NCBI RefSeq assembly: GCF_000374585.1
Contig: NZ_KB894649.1
Location: forward strand, 62,001 to 126,000
Length of the DNA stretch: 64,000 bases
DNA from: Phocaeicola barnesiae DSM 18169 = JCM 13652
Lineage (GTDB): Bacteria; Bacteroidota; Bacteroidia; Bacteroidales; Bacteroidaceae
Direction of reading: 5' to 3'
The notes beneath the pieces were generated by a model. It worked only from the letters and a program-made list of their open reading frames with translations, searched no databases and had not been told where the DNA came from. Shown piece after piece: positions 27,459-36,510 of the stretch (positions are counted from its first letter, which is position 1; each line of letters starts with the position of its first letter). The position numbers were made by a program, and so were the translations under genes.

Positions 27459-29669
27459 TTACATTGCCGGCTCGGCAGCCATTGCCACCGGTTCATCTTC
27501 AACGGTCTGGTACGGCAAGCCCATAGGGCTATCCTGTAGTTCCCCGCGCAGACGCTCCTTCAGTTTGGTATTGCGCTTGTTCACCGTAAGGTTACGGATG
27601 GCATAGGCCAAGGCTTTAGGTTGCCCTATCAGCACACAGATCTTTTTTGCCCGGGTAATGCCTGTATAAATAAGATTGCGCTGGAGCATCACGAAATGCG
27701 TCATCAGCACAGGAATCACCACGATAGGATATTCAGAGCCTTGCGATTTATGGATGGTAGTAGCGTAAGCCAAAGTCACCTCATCAAGTTCCGAAGCCTC
27801 GTACTCTACCAGACTACCGTCGAAACGGATGCAAAGCGTACGGTCTTCCATATTGACCTTTTCAATGATGCCGATGTCACCGTTGAATACATTCTTATCA
27901 TAATTGTTACGGATCTGCATCACCCGGTCGCCCAACTTGTAGTTGATTCCACCCCGGCTGATCCCCAGCGTAGAAGTGTTGAGCGCCTGCTGGAGGAGCA
28001 TGTTCAGATTCCCCGCCCCCACGACACTCCGTTGCATAGGCGTAAGTACCTGTATGTTGCTCAACGGCTGGTTGTACGCCTTGGGCAGCCGATGCTTGAC
28101 CAGCTTCACAATCTCCTCGGCCACCTGCTCAGGGTCATCCTTTCTGATGAAAAAGAAATCAGTATCCTTGCCATTGCTGGTATCAGGATAACGCCCCTGG
28201 TTGATGGCATGGGCACTCATCACGATACGGCTGCTTTGAGCCTGGCGGAAGATACGGGTAAGACGAATGACAGGTACCTGCCCGGAGTCGATGATGTCTC
28301 TCAACACATTGCCGGCACCGACACTCGGCAACTGGTCGATGTCGCCCACCAGAATGAGCCGCATCTGTACCGGAATCGCTTTCATCAGATTATACATCAG
28401 GATGATGTCTATCATGGAACATTCATCCACGATGAGCACATCTCCCTCCAGGGGATTATCATCGTTCCGCTTGTAGCCGTCCTGCGGATTAAATTCCAGC
28501 AGGCGATGAATGGTTTTTACCTCCATACCGGTAGCCTCACTCATACGCTTGGAGGCACGTCCGGTGGGAGCAGCCAGCAGGACACGAAGACCGGCCGCTC
28601 TGTAGGCGGCTATGATACCTTGGGTAGTCGTAGTCTTACCGGTACCCGGACCACCCGTCAGCACCATCACCCGGGACCGGACCGCCTGCCTGATAGCCGC
28701 CACCTGCACATCATCGTATCCGACACCCGTAGCCTTCTCGATGGCCTGGATATCGATATTTCCTTCGAATAGAGCGGAAGACCTGGAAGTCATCAAAGCA
28801 AGCAGCCTTCTGGCCGTTCCACGTTCCGAATGATAAAACGGAGGCAGATAAATGGCCTCCTGTTCACGGATAAGATCTTCGGAAGCAATCATCCCAGCCA
28901 TGGCCTGCACGATGGGCTCCCGATCGGCCTCCAACAGCTTGCCGGCGGCTTCGATAAGTTGCTCCTCTACCGCATAGACATGTCCCTCATCGGCCAGTTC
29001 GTTGAGTGTATACTGTATACCGCTCCTGCACCGGCGCAAGTCATTCTTTCCGTATCCCATCTTTCCGGCTATGCCATCGGCCGTCTTGAATCCGATGCCC
29101 CAGATATCGTCAGCCAAGCGATAAGGGTTTTCCTTCACTTGATCAATGCTTTCCTTGCCATACTGCCGGTAAATCTTGGCCGCATAGGCTGTACTCACGC
29201 CGTACTGTTGCAGAAAGAGCATCACATTCTTGATGTCCTTCTGCTTTTCCCAGCTTTCGCGAATCTTCTCCACACGCTTCTTACCGATACCGGGCACTTC
29301 ATAAAGACGTTCGATATCCTCCTCGATGATGTCGATCGTTTCTGTACCGAAACGCTCCACGATCAGATGGGCGAACTTAGGGCCGATGCCTTTCACCAGT
29401 CCGCTTCCCAGATACTTCTCGATACCATATACCGTAGCAGGCATGACTTCTTCCCACGTCTCGCAGACGAACTGGCGTCCGTACCGCTTGTCCATCTTCC
29501 ACACGCCGTCGCATAACAGCACAGCCCCCACCGGTACATCCAGCAGGTTGCCTACCAAGGTCACAAGATCCGCATAATCCTTGACCTTCACCCGCATCAC
29601 GGCATATCCGTTCTCCTGGTTCTGGTAAGTAATGTGTTCTACTACGCAACGTAACTTCATCATAGCCAT
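27459..29669 (-). CDS. recD2: RecD2-type SF1B DNA helicase
   Basis: 736 residues. The N-terminal OB-like segment and helix-hairpin-helix repeats (GIGPKFAHLIVERFG, VPGIGKKRVEKI, GIGFKTADGIA) are the RecD2 hallmark, distinguishing it from RecD of RecBCD. The helicase core has Walker A TGGPGTGKTTTT near 338 and Walker B LIVDECSM near 410. The C-terminal YATTIHKSQGSEYP is the UvrD-like motif. A 5'-3' DNA helicase in repair is expected. It is last in a four-gene minus-strand operon from 32307. A 383-codon frame on the opposite strand is a shadow. Confidence 0.92.
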   Translation of the reverse strand: MAMMKLRCVVEHITYQNQENGYAVMRVKVKDYADLVTLVGNLLDVPVGAVLLCDGVWKMDKRYGRQFVCETWEEVMPATVYGIEKYLGSGLVKGIGPKFAHLIVERFGTETIDIIEEDIERLYEVPGIGKKRVEKIRESWEKQKDIKNVMLFLQQYGVSTAYAAKIYRQYGKESIDQVKENPYRLADDIWGIGFKTADGIAGKMGYGKNDLRRCRSGIQYTLNELADEGHVYAVEEQLIEAAGKLLEADREPIVQAMAGMIASEDLIREQEAIYLPPFYHSERGTARRLLALMTSRSSALFEGNIDIQAIEKATGVGYDDVQVAAIRQAVRSRVMVLTGGPGTGKTTTTQGIIAAYRAAGLRVLLAAPTGRASKRMSEATGMEVKTIHRLLEFNPQDGYKRNDDNPLEGDVLIVDECSMIDIILMYNLMKAIPVQMRLILVGDIDQLPSVGAGNVLRDIIDSGQVPVIRLTRIFRQAQSSRIVMSAHAINQGRYPDTSNGKDTDFFFIRKDDPEQVAEEIVKLVKHRLPKAYNQPLSNIQVLTPMQRSVVGAGNLNMLLQQALNTSTLGISRGGINYKLGDRVMQIRNNYDKNVFNGDIGIIEKVNMEDRTLCIRFDGSLVEYEASELDEVTLAYATTIHKSQGSEYPIVVIPVLMTHFVMLQRNLIYTGITRAKKICVLIGQPKALAYAIRNLTVNKRNTKLKERLRGELQDSPMGLPYQTVEDEPVAMAAEPAM

Positions 29670-29708
29670 TCTCTGTATTACCGTTTTACTTTATCCGAAA
29701 ACAAGGAA

Positions 29709-30377
29709 TCACCGGAGCAGCGCATCAATCGCTTCTTCCGGGACCTCCGGCAAGATACTCCGGAACTGAGCCAGCAAGCGCTGACGGGATTCTTCGGGAG
29801 TACGTTCCGGATGACAAGCCTCTCTACCGAAAAGAGCTTCAGGGGTGGTCAGCAACGACCATCCCCACCCGTATTCCCTGCCATGACGGTCATGCGGATA
29901 GACGAAATCTTCGGTCACGATGTAGCCGCCCATCTCCAGACGCGTCAGGTAGGCATCGAAACGGCTACGCATCTTCGGTCCCGTAAAGCCACAGGCGGCA
30001 CGTAGTTTCCGGGTTATCAGACTACCGTATTCCTTCAGCGTGACCAGGATAATCTCTTCGATGCTTCCTTCTTCCGGTTGCGGATAAAGGCTGCGCCGGT
30101 AATTGCAGAAATCGGGCCACCATTCCCGGCTGATGAAACCGGCCTTGCGCTGGAAAAACTTCCCGTAGGCACAGCCACTTTCCTGCAGAATCGGACCTTT
30201 CCATTCCCACAACGGCCATTCCCAGCCTCCGTCCGGAAGCCTCGTATACTGGCAATCCTCATCTGCGACCTCCTCGGCCGACCACCCTGACACTCCCATC
30301 GCCAGCAAGGGCAGGAAACCCACCTGACCGATGTAGTCTATCAGCTCCTGACACGTATGTATCTTTTCCGCTTTCAT
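29709..30377 (-). CDS. AlkZ-related wHTH protein
   Basis: 222 residues with no signal peptide. The GKAGFISREWWPDF-like central part and the helix-rich region LITRKLRAACGFTGPKMRSRF, then YIVTEDFVYPHDR, suggest a winged-helix fold like part of AlkZ/YcaQ interstrand-crosslink glycosylases. It is much shorter than AlkZ (~400 residues), and the catalytic QxQ motif of AlkZ is not seen, so it may be non-enzymatic. The start overlaps the DUF169 stop as ATGA, and recD2 begins 40 bp later, which places it in a DNA-repair context. Confidence 0.55.
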   Translation of the reverse strand: MKAEKIHTCQELIDYIGQVGFLPLLAMGVSGWSAEEVADEDCQYTRLPDGGWEWPLWEWKGPILQESGCAYGKFFQRKAGFISREWWPDFCNYRRSLYPQPEEGSIEEIILVTLKEYGSLITRKLRAACGFTGPKMRSRFDAYLTRLEMGGYIVTEDFVYPHDRHGREYGWGWSLLTTPEALFGREACHPERTPEESRQRLLAQFRSILPEVPEEAIDALLR

Positions 30378-31090
30378 TTTCCCAACTCTCCATTCATTCT
30401 TTTCCGGACAATGGAATAAGCCTTCTGGAAAAGGGCGGAATGCTCCATCGTCTGTAACATCTCCCGGAAACGGCTCATGGGGATGGTAAAGCTCAGCTCG
30501 TCGGCCGGAACCAACGGCCGGGCCGACGGATCCAGCATACCGAGGAAGCAGCTCCGTCCGCCTCTCCTGTTTTCCTGTACGGCAAAAGCCACAATGCTAC
30601 AGCATCCCGAAGCGAAACGGGTACAGACGGCATCGTCGGCATCGTTGTCAAAGAAAGCCCAGGAGCACAGGCCGGAAAGCCTGTCGGGCGTAGCGAAGAA
30701 CAAGATACCTTCCACCGAATCGAAATCCGTCAGACGGTCCATCCGGACAAAGTTCAGAAACAGCTTCTCCGTCAGACGGATATCCAGCTTATCGATGAAT
30801 GCCTTCACCTGTTCCCGGGTCTGCTTGTAGTGCTCGGTTTCGGACACAAAGGCCGGAATCCGCTCCTGCATCGGAGCGAACGCGGTATAGAGGCTCCCCC
30901 CGCCGCACAACACATTCTGAGCCGTCAAGGTCAACGGTTCGCCTTCGCATACTTTCCGTATGGCTCCGATCATGCAACGGGGTACCTTCTTCCCTTCTAC
31001 GGCCGGTGTATCACTGTAGCCAAACGCTATCGGAAGAGGCGCCGCCTCGCCGAAAGCTTCTCTATATTTTTGCAGGAATCTCTGTATCAT
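30374..31090 (-). CDS. DUF169 family protein
   Basis: 238 residues. The order fits DUF169/COG2043: PLPIAFGYSD and CMIGAIRKVCEGEPLTL, then NVLCGGG and FATPDRLSGLCSWAFFD, then FASGCCSIVAF. Many Cys are conserved in the family, suggesting a redox or metal role, but no activity is known to me. It sits between the ADP-ribosylglycohydrolase fusion (11-bp gap) and the AlkZ-related gene (4-nt overlap). Confidence 0.8.
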   Translation of the reverse strand: MIQRFLQKYREAFGEAAPLPIAFGYSDTPAVEGKKVPRCMIGAIRKVCEGEPLTLTAQNVLCGGGSLYTAFAPMQERIPAFVSETEHYKQTREQVKAFIDKLDIRLTEKLFLNFVRMDRLTDFDSVEGILFFATPDRLSGLCSWAFFDNDADDAVCTRFASGCCSIVAFAVQENRRGGRSCFLGMLDPSARPLVPADELSFTIPMSRFREMLQTMEHSALFQKAYSIVRKRMNGELGK

Positions 31091-31101
31091 ACCACACCAT
31101 T

Positions 31102-32307
31102 TTACTTCTGAAGAACCTTCACAAAATCATCGGGCAAAATCACATTTTTCACCTCGAGCGCCTCCGAGAACAAGGGAGCGATTTCCTTCACGGTAAACCC
31201 CGCGATACCACAACCGATACGGGTCACATAGAAAGTCAGCTCCGGATGACTACGTGCGAAACCGATGAACTCATCCACATAAGGGCGGATGGTCTCTACC
31301 CCACCCTGCATGGTAGGAATCGCGTAACTCTGTCCCTGCAGACCGACGCCTTGCCCCCAGACCGCCCCGAAACGGTCGGCAGCCAAACGGGCAGCACCTC
31401 CGGCATGCATACCGGCCAGGTTACTGCCGAACACAAACACTTCATTGTCCTTCAACGCCGAGATTCGCTCGGGTGTATACATCCTGTCATACATATACTG
31501 TTCCTCCTTGATGATTTTATTTCCATACTTCTGTTCGAACTCCTCCACCACCTTCCGCAAGGAATAAGGGAGATACCCCATCCCCTTCTTGCATAATTCC
31601 TCCGGAATACCGAAGAATGCCTCGGCAATGGAACCCGTGATACATGCCAGCGTATCGCTGTCACCCCCCAGGCTGATGGCATTACGGATGCTGTCTTCAA
31701 AATCCTTCCCGTCGAGGAAGGCGACGATGGCTTGCGGCACCGTGTCCTGGCAGGTGGCCCCCCAACCGTAAGACTCGCGGATACCGTCGCAGGTAAAGCT
31801 GAGGTCGTAACCGAAACGGGAAACAACTGCCGTCCGTATCTCCTCTTTCGTCGCGCCAATACGGGCCATGAAGATGCACAAGGCCGTCGCCTGCGCTCCC
31901 TTGATACCCTCCGGATGATTGTGCGTACAAGCGGCCGATGCCTCAGCAGCAGCCAGAACCGTATCGATAGTCTGGAACGCCCATCCTACCGGCCCCACCC
32001 GCATGGCACTCCCGTTTCCACAACTGTTGTAAGGTGCGAAATCGCCGGTCGCTGCCCGCTTGACCCAGCGTATGAAACTGTTTCCATAAGCGCCCATCGG
32101 ATGCGGATACCGGGAGGCATAACGGAAGTAATACGGTCCGCTATCCTTCGTCCCTGCTCCGTCCAGCAACCATTCGGCGGTTGCCACCGTCAGAATGCTA
32201 TCGTCTGTATATTCTCCCCGTTCCGGAAAGAACGGAAAATCCTTAGTCTTGATGTTGTGAAATTCGTAGATACTGCCCACGATGTCACCGATAATACTTC
32301 CTAACAT
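31102..32307 (-). CDS. ADP-ribosylglycohydrolase fused to a macro-like domain
   Basis: 401 residues. Residues 1-~250 form a DraG-type ADP-ribosylglycohydrolase: GDIVGSIYEF, EYTDDSILTVATAEWLL (acidic metal site) and SLGGDSDTLACITGSIAEAFFG (second metal site). The C-terminal ~130 residues (VFVFGSNLAGMHAGGAAR, then QGQSYAIPTMQGG and VTRIGCGIAGF) look like a macro-domain-related ADP-ribose pocket. The protein may remove ADP-ribose by two chemistries, or bind with one domain and cleave with the other. It is the first gene of the operon leading to recD2. Confidence 0.8.
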   Translation of the reverse strand: MLGSIIGDIVGSIYEFHNIKTKDFPFFPERGEYTDDSILTVATAEWLLDGAGTKDSGPYYFRYASRYPHPMGAYGNSFIRWVKRAATGDFAPYNSCGNGSAMRVGPVGWAFQTIDTVLAAAEASAACTHNHPEGIKGAQATALCIFMARIGATKEEIRTAVVSRFGYDLSFTCDGIRESYGWGATCQDTVPQAIVAFLDGKDFEDSIRNAISLGGDSDTLACITGSIAEAFFGIPEELCKKGMGYLPYSLRKVVEEFEQKYGNKIIKEEQYMYDRMYTPERISALKDNEVFVFGSNLAGMHAGGAARLAADRFGAVWGQGVGLQGQSYAIPTMQGGVETIRPYVDEFIGFARSHPELTFYVTRIGCGIAGFTVKEIAPLFSEALEVKNVILPDDFVKVLQK

Positions 32308-32624
32308 ATTCCATCAATCATGCATGAATCGAATTCTATCTTCCATTTACAGCTGATAACCGTTCCGCCTGAAATCCGGTTGACCGGCTACCAAACTTCA
32401 GCAAGTTACGACACTTTCCTGAAACCACCAAAATCTACGGTAAAATTTCCGACGGATACATATCACTGAGGTGTATAAAATGCCCCGTAACAGGACAGTC
32501 CACATCCCCCAAAGACCGCTTTCCAGAACAGGAACTTATGGAAACAGATCCGATTAAGCATCATTAACAGAAATACTGTAGTGGTTTTTCATCCAAAGGC
32601 TGTTTTCAAGTAAAACAAGTTCCT
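32308..32624. other. Divergent intergenic region
   Basis: Separates the minus-strand repair operon from the plus-strand lipoprotein genes. No gene and no clean consensus promoter seen on either strand. Confidence 0.4.
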
Positions 32625-33185
32625 ATGAAAAAATTAATCTACACTTCATCAGCATGGACAGGCTTTTTCTTTTTAGCAGCAACACTAATTCTATGCTCCT
32701 GTCACAAAGACGAGTACTCGCCCATATCGGCCACCAAACAGCAAAGAGGAATCCTCCTTACCTTCAGTAGTGAAAGCAATAAGAAACCGCTGGATGACAA
32801 CAGATTCGTAGCAGGTATTACTGTTTTCGGAAACGAATCGCAGGCACAATTGCCCTGCACCGTCAAAAAAATAAACGGGAAACCGTATCTTTTCTTTGTA
32901 GCCGATTTACCGGATGCAAAGAACATGAAATTTACAGGAGACCAGAAGAAGGCTACCGCCATGACGGAAATCACTCTGAAAGTGAATAAGGAAAAGGCCA
33001 CTCTGAAATGCTATTTCCAATACCAGGATGCCAGTAAACCACCTATGCCCACAGCCAGCAACACGTCCATTATCCTTGAAAGCATTACACTGGACAGGAA
33101 AACCATCAAACGAGGGAACAAGACCGTCATTGACGGGAACCTGGTATTTCCCTTACAGATGGACGCGAAAGGAAAACTACACTAG
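32625..33185 (+). CDS. Unknown lipoprotein
   Basis: 186 residues. The signal peptide has a lipobox LCSC (Cys near 26). The mature part is basic and beta-rich with no domain I recognise; the end carries Lys-rich stretches (TLDRKTIKRGNKTVIDGN). It overlaps or abuts a small lipoprotein gene and a beta-barrel gene downstream on the same strand, so the three probably form an envelope operon. Confidence 0.7.
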   Translation: MKKLIYTSSAWTGFFFLAATLILCSCHKDEYSPISATKQQRGILLTFSSESNKKPLDDNRFVAGITVFGNESQAQLPCTVKKINGKPYLFFVADLPDAKNMKFTGDQKKATAMTEITLKVNKEKATLKCYFQYQDASKPPMPTASNTSIILESITLDRKTIKRGNKTVIDGNLVFPLQMDAKGKLH

Positions 33186-33232
33186 TGAGAAACAGACTTA
33201 ATCGCATACATAGACTCATTCACAACAGCCTT

Positions 33233-33385
33233 ATGACAAGAATCATTTTACCGTTAGATTTTTTCCTGCTGGGAGCAACCTGTTTCCCTTCATACGAGGG
33301 CGAAGGAGCGGCAGCCGACCTACAGCCTTCAGGCACCATTCTGCCTAACGTGCCCAACCAAGAAGACTCCATCAGCCAACCTTAA
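33233..33385 (+). CDS. Small lipoprotein (~50 residues)
   Basis: From ATG 33233 the frame reads MTRIILPLDFFLLGATC, a short signal with lipobox LGATC, then ~33 acidic and Pro-rich residues. An in-frame GTG at 33185 that overlaps the previous stop is possible but would bury the signal. No family recognised. Confidence 0.45.
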   Translation: MTRIILPLDFFLLGATCFPSYEGEGAAADLQPSGTILPNVPNQEDSISQP

Positions 33386-33397
33386 AACGCTTATCCA

Positions 33398-34009
33398 ATG
33401 ACCAATCATGTAAGAATCAGATACATTTTCACAGCCATATTGCTTCCATTCATCTGGGAGAATGTAGAGGCTAAGGAACCTCAAAAGGTTACCCAAAGCG
33501 AAACGAAATTTCATGTGACACTGGACTACCACTACAACTTCGGGCTGGCAACCAAAGAAAAATGGTGGAACAACGGTGAACGGCTGGGTGGACATTCGCT
33601 CCACCTGACAGCCTTATACAATATTACACCCAGAATCGCTACAGGTATCGGTATCGGAGCCGACCGGTATACCCATCCCGACTTCAACACCATCCCCATT
33701 TATGGAACCTTCCGTTACAGCCCAATTACCAAAATTCCGAAAGGTTATCTTTACACCAACCTCGGATATGGTTGCTTCGCCAACGAAGCCATATCTTCCG
33801 GATGGATGTGGGACTTAGGAATCGGTTACACAAAAATGTTCCGGAAACATTTCGGGTTGAATTTCCAGATAGGATATAACCTGAAAGAGTTTGCGGACAT
33901 TCCATCTTACAGATACGATATCGATTCCGAAAATACAGTTATAACCTATTTAGGAAAGGTAAAGGATTTGCGTCATTCGCTCTCATTCGGGATTGGTATG
34001 GTATTCTAA
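33398..34009 (+). CDS. Outer-membrane beta-barrel protein
   Basis: 203 residues. Signal peptide ending near VEAKE, then about eight amphipathic strands (FHVTLDYHYNFGL, GHSLHLTALYNI, RIATGIGIGADRY, GYLYTNLGYGCF, WDLGIGYTKMF, GLNFQIGYNL). It ends GIGMVF with the C-terminal Phe expected for BAM-dependent insertion. It lies 13 bp after the small lipoprotein. Function unknown. Confidence 0.75.
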   Translation: MTNHVRIRYIFTAILLPFIWENVEAKEPQKVTQSETKFHVTLDYHYNFGLATKEKWWNNGERLGGHSLHLTALYNITPRIATGIGIGADRYTHPDFNTIPIYGTFRYSPITKIPKGYLYTNLGYGCFANEAISSGWMWDLGIGYTKMFRKHFGLNFQIGYNLKEFADIPSYRYDIDSENTVITYLGKVKDLRHSLSFGIGMVF

Positions 34010-34049
34010 CTCCAGTCATCCACATTCCTATCCCATGGACCGACCTTTG

Positions 34050-34868
34050 CTATCTTCCAGGAGGAGCAATCACCGGCGAACCACCCTGCCGTTTGTCACT
34101 GATGACATTCCGAAGTACTTCAAACAGGATTCCACCGACATCAATCCCCAAATCAAACTTGTTGAACTTGTAATGAGGCACCACGACAGGTACGGTTTGC
34201 CACCCACGCTGGGGATCGTAATAACGCTGCACACCAACATCCACGCCGAATCTGTCCGTAAAATCGTAACCGATGGTAGCACCGTACGCATCCCGGTTAA
34301 AACCATACAGGTTACGCGGAGTATAGGAACCAAAAGCAGTAATCCTGAATCTGTCAGTCGGATGATAAACCAGCGCACCGGAAAATCCCAAAGACTGACC
34401 GACGCTCATCGGCAAACTATACTTGACGGCATTTACCCCTGCCTGAATATCGAAATAATCATTTAGCGCATAACGAAACTGGAAAGAAGCCTGGTTGATT
34501 CGCCCAAGTCCCGGCAAGGTACTCTGCGAACCGCTGCCGTAGAAGTAAGGAGAAATCCGTCCGCCTGTCTGATAATCCCCATAAAACATCGGAGACGGAT
34601 TCGTATAATAGGGAGGCAGGAAAAAAGGCTTCTGCAATTTCCATTCCACGTTTGTATTAACCTTGAGGGTATCCATCAGGTTATCCACCTCTACCCCTTT
34701 CGTCCCTGCATAGGAAGGAGAAAAATCGGGAGAAATGTTTTGCCAACCGGGAATGGTCTTCAAACTATCTTCAGACAGTCTGATACTGTCTTTACTGATA
34801 CCTTCCTGAGCATAAACACCCATCGGCAGACAACCTAGCAGAGAGAACCACAGATATCCGAACTTCAT
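34050..34868 (-). CDS. Conserved Bacteroidales outer-membrane protein, unknown role
   Basis: 272 residues. Cleavable signal (LPMGVYAQ), then a Ser/Asp-rich linker and strands such as RINQASFQFRYALNDYFDIQAG and DRFGVDVGVQRYYDP. The C-terminal FDLGIDVGGILFEVLR is followed by a short basic tail, which is unusual for a barrel end. Convergent with the 33398 gene. No family name assigned. Confidence 0.65.
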   Translation of the reverse strand: MKFGYLWFSLLGCLPMGVYAQEGISKDSIRLSEDSLKTIPGWQNISPDFSPSYAGTKGVEVDNLMDTLKVNTNVEWKLQKPFFLPPYYTNPSPMFYGDYQTGGRISPYFYGSGSQSTLPGLGRINQASFQFRYALNDYFDIQAGVNAVKYSLPMSVGQSLGFSGALVYHPTDRFRITAFGSYTPRNLYGFNRDAYGATIGYDFTDRFGVDVGVQRYYDPQRGWQTVPVVVPHYKFNKFDLGIDVGGILFEVLRNVISDKRQGGSPVIAPPGR

Positions 34869-34954
34869 AAGCCTCCAGTTTTAGTATCTTCAAATGTAGT
34901 AAAAATACTTGAATTTCATGACTAAAAAAAGATTTATTCATCATTAGACGACAA

Positions 34955-34992
34955 CCGACCTGCCTCACCTAATCACAGGCTCGGCAGGTTGG
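34955..34992 (-). terminator. Hairpin after the small lipoprotein gene
   Basis: Arms CCGACCTGCC (34955-34964) and GGCAGGTTGG (34983-34992) pair with one G-T position. No immediate T-tract on the minus strand. Confidence 0.35.
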
Positions 34993-35003
34993 AAGATCGC
35001 AAT

Positions 35004-35147
35004 CTATTCATGTAGAATCACTTTAATGGTTTCATTCTTATTATACGGATTACATGTCAGGCTGGCACAACCCGAAAAGTATAGTACCATAATACAAAGT
35101 ACAATCCAAACAATGAACGGTCCTTCCTGAAAGAGTCTGTTCTGCAT
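35004..35147 (-). CDS. 47-residue membrane-anchored small lipoprotein
   Basis: ATG at 35145-35147, stop at 35004-35006. It reads MQNRLFQEGPFIVWIVLCIM and then VLYFSGC, a hydrophobic signal ending in a lipobox, followed by ~20 residues. Small Cys-terminated proteins of this type are common and often missed in Bacteroidales. It has a hairpin downstream. No function assigned. Confidence 0.45.
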   Translation of the reverse strand: MQNRLFQEGPFIVWIVLCIMVLYFSGCASLTCNPYNKNETIKVILHE

Positions 35148-35288
35148 AACACATCTGGTTTTAATTCATCCTTAAAGATTCAGCACATTCTAAAACAGGT
35201 GCTTTACCTTAAAGACAACCCTGAACAGAAAAACCACTATCCGTATATCCAACTTTTTTGTATTTTACCCCACAAAATTTCCCAAAAG

Positions 35289-35320
35289 TTTGCGCAATCT
35301 ACAAAAAGTCCCGTCCTTTG
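35289..35320 (+). promoter_or_regulatory. Probable promoter of the pyridoxamine kinase gene
   Basis: TTTG (35289-35292), 20 bp, then GTCCTTTG (35313-35320), which keeps the TTTG half of the -7 element. It sits 21 bp before the chosen ATG and would be inside the gene if the start were at 35258. Confidence 0.45.
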
Positions 35321-35341
35321 CAGGAGAAATACCGCAAGCTT

Positions 35342-36343
35342 ATGGCAGACAATTACACAGAACAACAATACGGACGGAACCAGGAAGAAAAAGCCCCCCT
35401 GGGAAAAGGGCAGAATGACAAAAACGAGAAAAAGGAATCTACGGGCATCCACCGGCATCCGGGAAGCTTCCTGCAGAACCAGACAAAGAAAGTCGTTGCC
35501 GTCCACGACCTTTCTGGTGTAGGACGGGTATCGCTGATGGCCGTCATCCCCATCCTCTCGTCCATGGGTTTCCAGGTATGTCCACTTCCTACTGCCGTAT
35601 TGTCGACACACACCCAGTATCCTACCTATTCCTTCCTCGACCTGACCGAAGAAATGGAACACATCATCGAGAACTGGGAAAAACTGGGAATCCGTTTCGA
35701 TACCTTTTACACCGGCTACCTCGGTTCGCCGAAACAGGCACAGATTGTCGAAGCATTCATATCGAAATTCCGTCGTGAAAACGACATGGTGGTAGTCGAC
35801 CCTGTGCTGGGAGACAACGGTCACCTGTACAAAGGGATTACCGGAGAAATGGTCACCGAGATGAAAAGACTGGTTCGGCAAGCCGACATCATTACCCCTA
35901 ACCTGACCGAACTGTATTACCTGCTGGACATGCCTTCTCAGGAACATATTACAGATGCAGAACTGAAAAAGGCATTGAAGGCACTTTCCGACCAAGGACC
36001 GAGCATTGTCATTGCTACCAGTGTACCTGTCAGCGGAGACCCACGGTCTACATCCGTCTATGCCTACAACCGCCTAGGCAACCGCTACTGGAAAGTGACC
36101 TGCCCTTACCTGCCGGCACATTATCCCGGTACCGGCGATACGTTTACCAGTGTCATTACAGGTTCCTTGATGCAGGGCGACAGCCTGCCTATCGCACTCG
36201 ACCGTGCTACACAATTCATCCTGCAGGGTATCCGTGCGACTTTCGGTTACGAATATAATAATCTGGAAGGTATCATGCTGGAAAAGGTATTGCACAACCT
36301 GAATATGCCGATTCAGGTAAGCAGCTACGAACTGGTGGAATAA
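35342..36343 (+). CDS. pdxK: Pyridoxamine/pyridoxal kinase family protein
   Basis: 333 residues from ATG 35342. A ribokinase-like core begins near KKVVAVHDLSGVGRVSL (residue ~48); VVVDPVLGDNG, IITPNLTEL and the anion-hole motif PGTGDTF follow in the PdxK/PdxY order. It phosphorylates B6 vitamers for PLP salvage (family knowledge). About 45 extra charged residues precede the core; family members usually start close to it. The extension may be real or a start-site issue. Confidence 0.85.
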   Translation: MADNYTEQQYGRNQEEKAPLGKGQNDKNEKKESTGIHRHPGSFLQNQTKKVVAVHDLSGVGRVSLMAVIPILSSMGFQVCPLPTAVLSTHTQYPTYSFLDLTEEMEHIIENWEKLGIRFDTFYTGYLGSPKQAQIVEAFISKFRRENDMVVVDPVLGDNGHLYKGITGEMVTEMKRLVRQADIITPNLTELYYLLDMPSQEHITDAELKKALKALSDQGPSIVIATSVPVSGDPRSTSVYAYNRLGNRYWKVTCPYLPAHYPGTGDTFTSVITGSLMQGDSLPIALDRATQFILQGIRATFGYEYNNLEGIMLEKVLHNLNMPIQVSSYELVE

Positions 36344-36439
36344 ACCATCCGGAAGCGGATACTTTCCATCAGATGTTTTCCCCAGTAGCCAGATTCATCA
36401 TTCATTCCGGCAACCGAAATTCAGCGGAGATAGCTTTCC

Positions 36440-36472
36440 ATTTCAAACAGCTTCCTGGAAGCTGTTTGAAAT
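36440..36472. terminator. 33-bp perfect palindrome between convergent genes
   Basis: ATTTCAAACAGCTTCC (36440-36455) and its exact complement (36457-36472) surround a single T. It lies between the kinase stop and the GH16 stop and is followed by TTCTT. It probably acts as a bidirectional terminator. Confidence 0.55.
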
Positions 36473-36510
36473 TTCTTGGCTAAGATTCTATCAGAGGTTC
36501 TTCCGGCAGT

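Noticed and set aside
27621-28772. 383-codon plus-strand frame opposite recD2
   Set aside because: Entirely inside the RecD2 coding region and rich in His/Gln typical of antisense frames.
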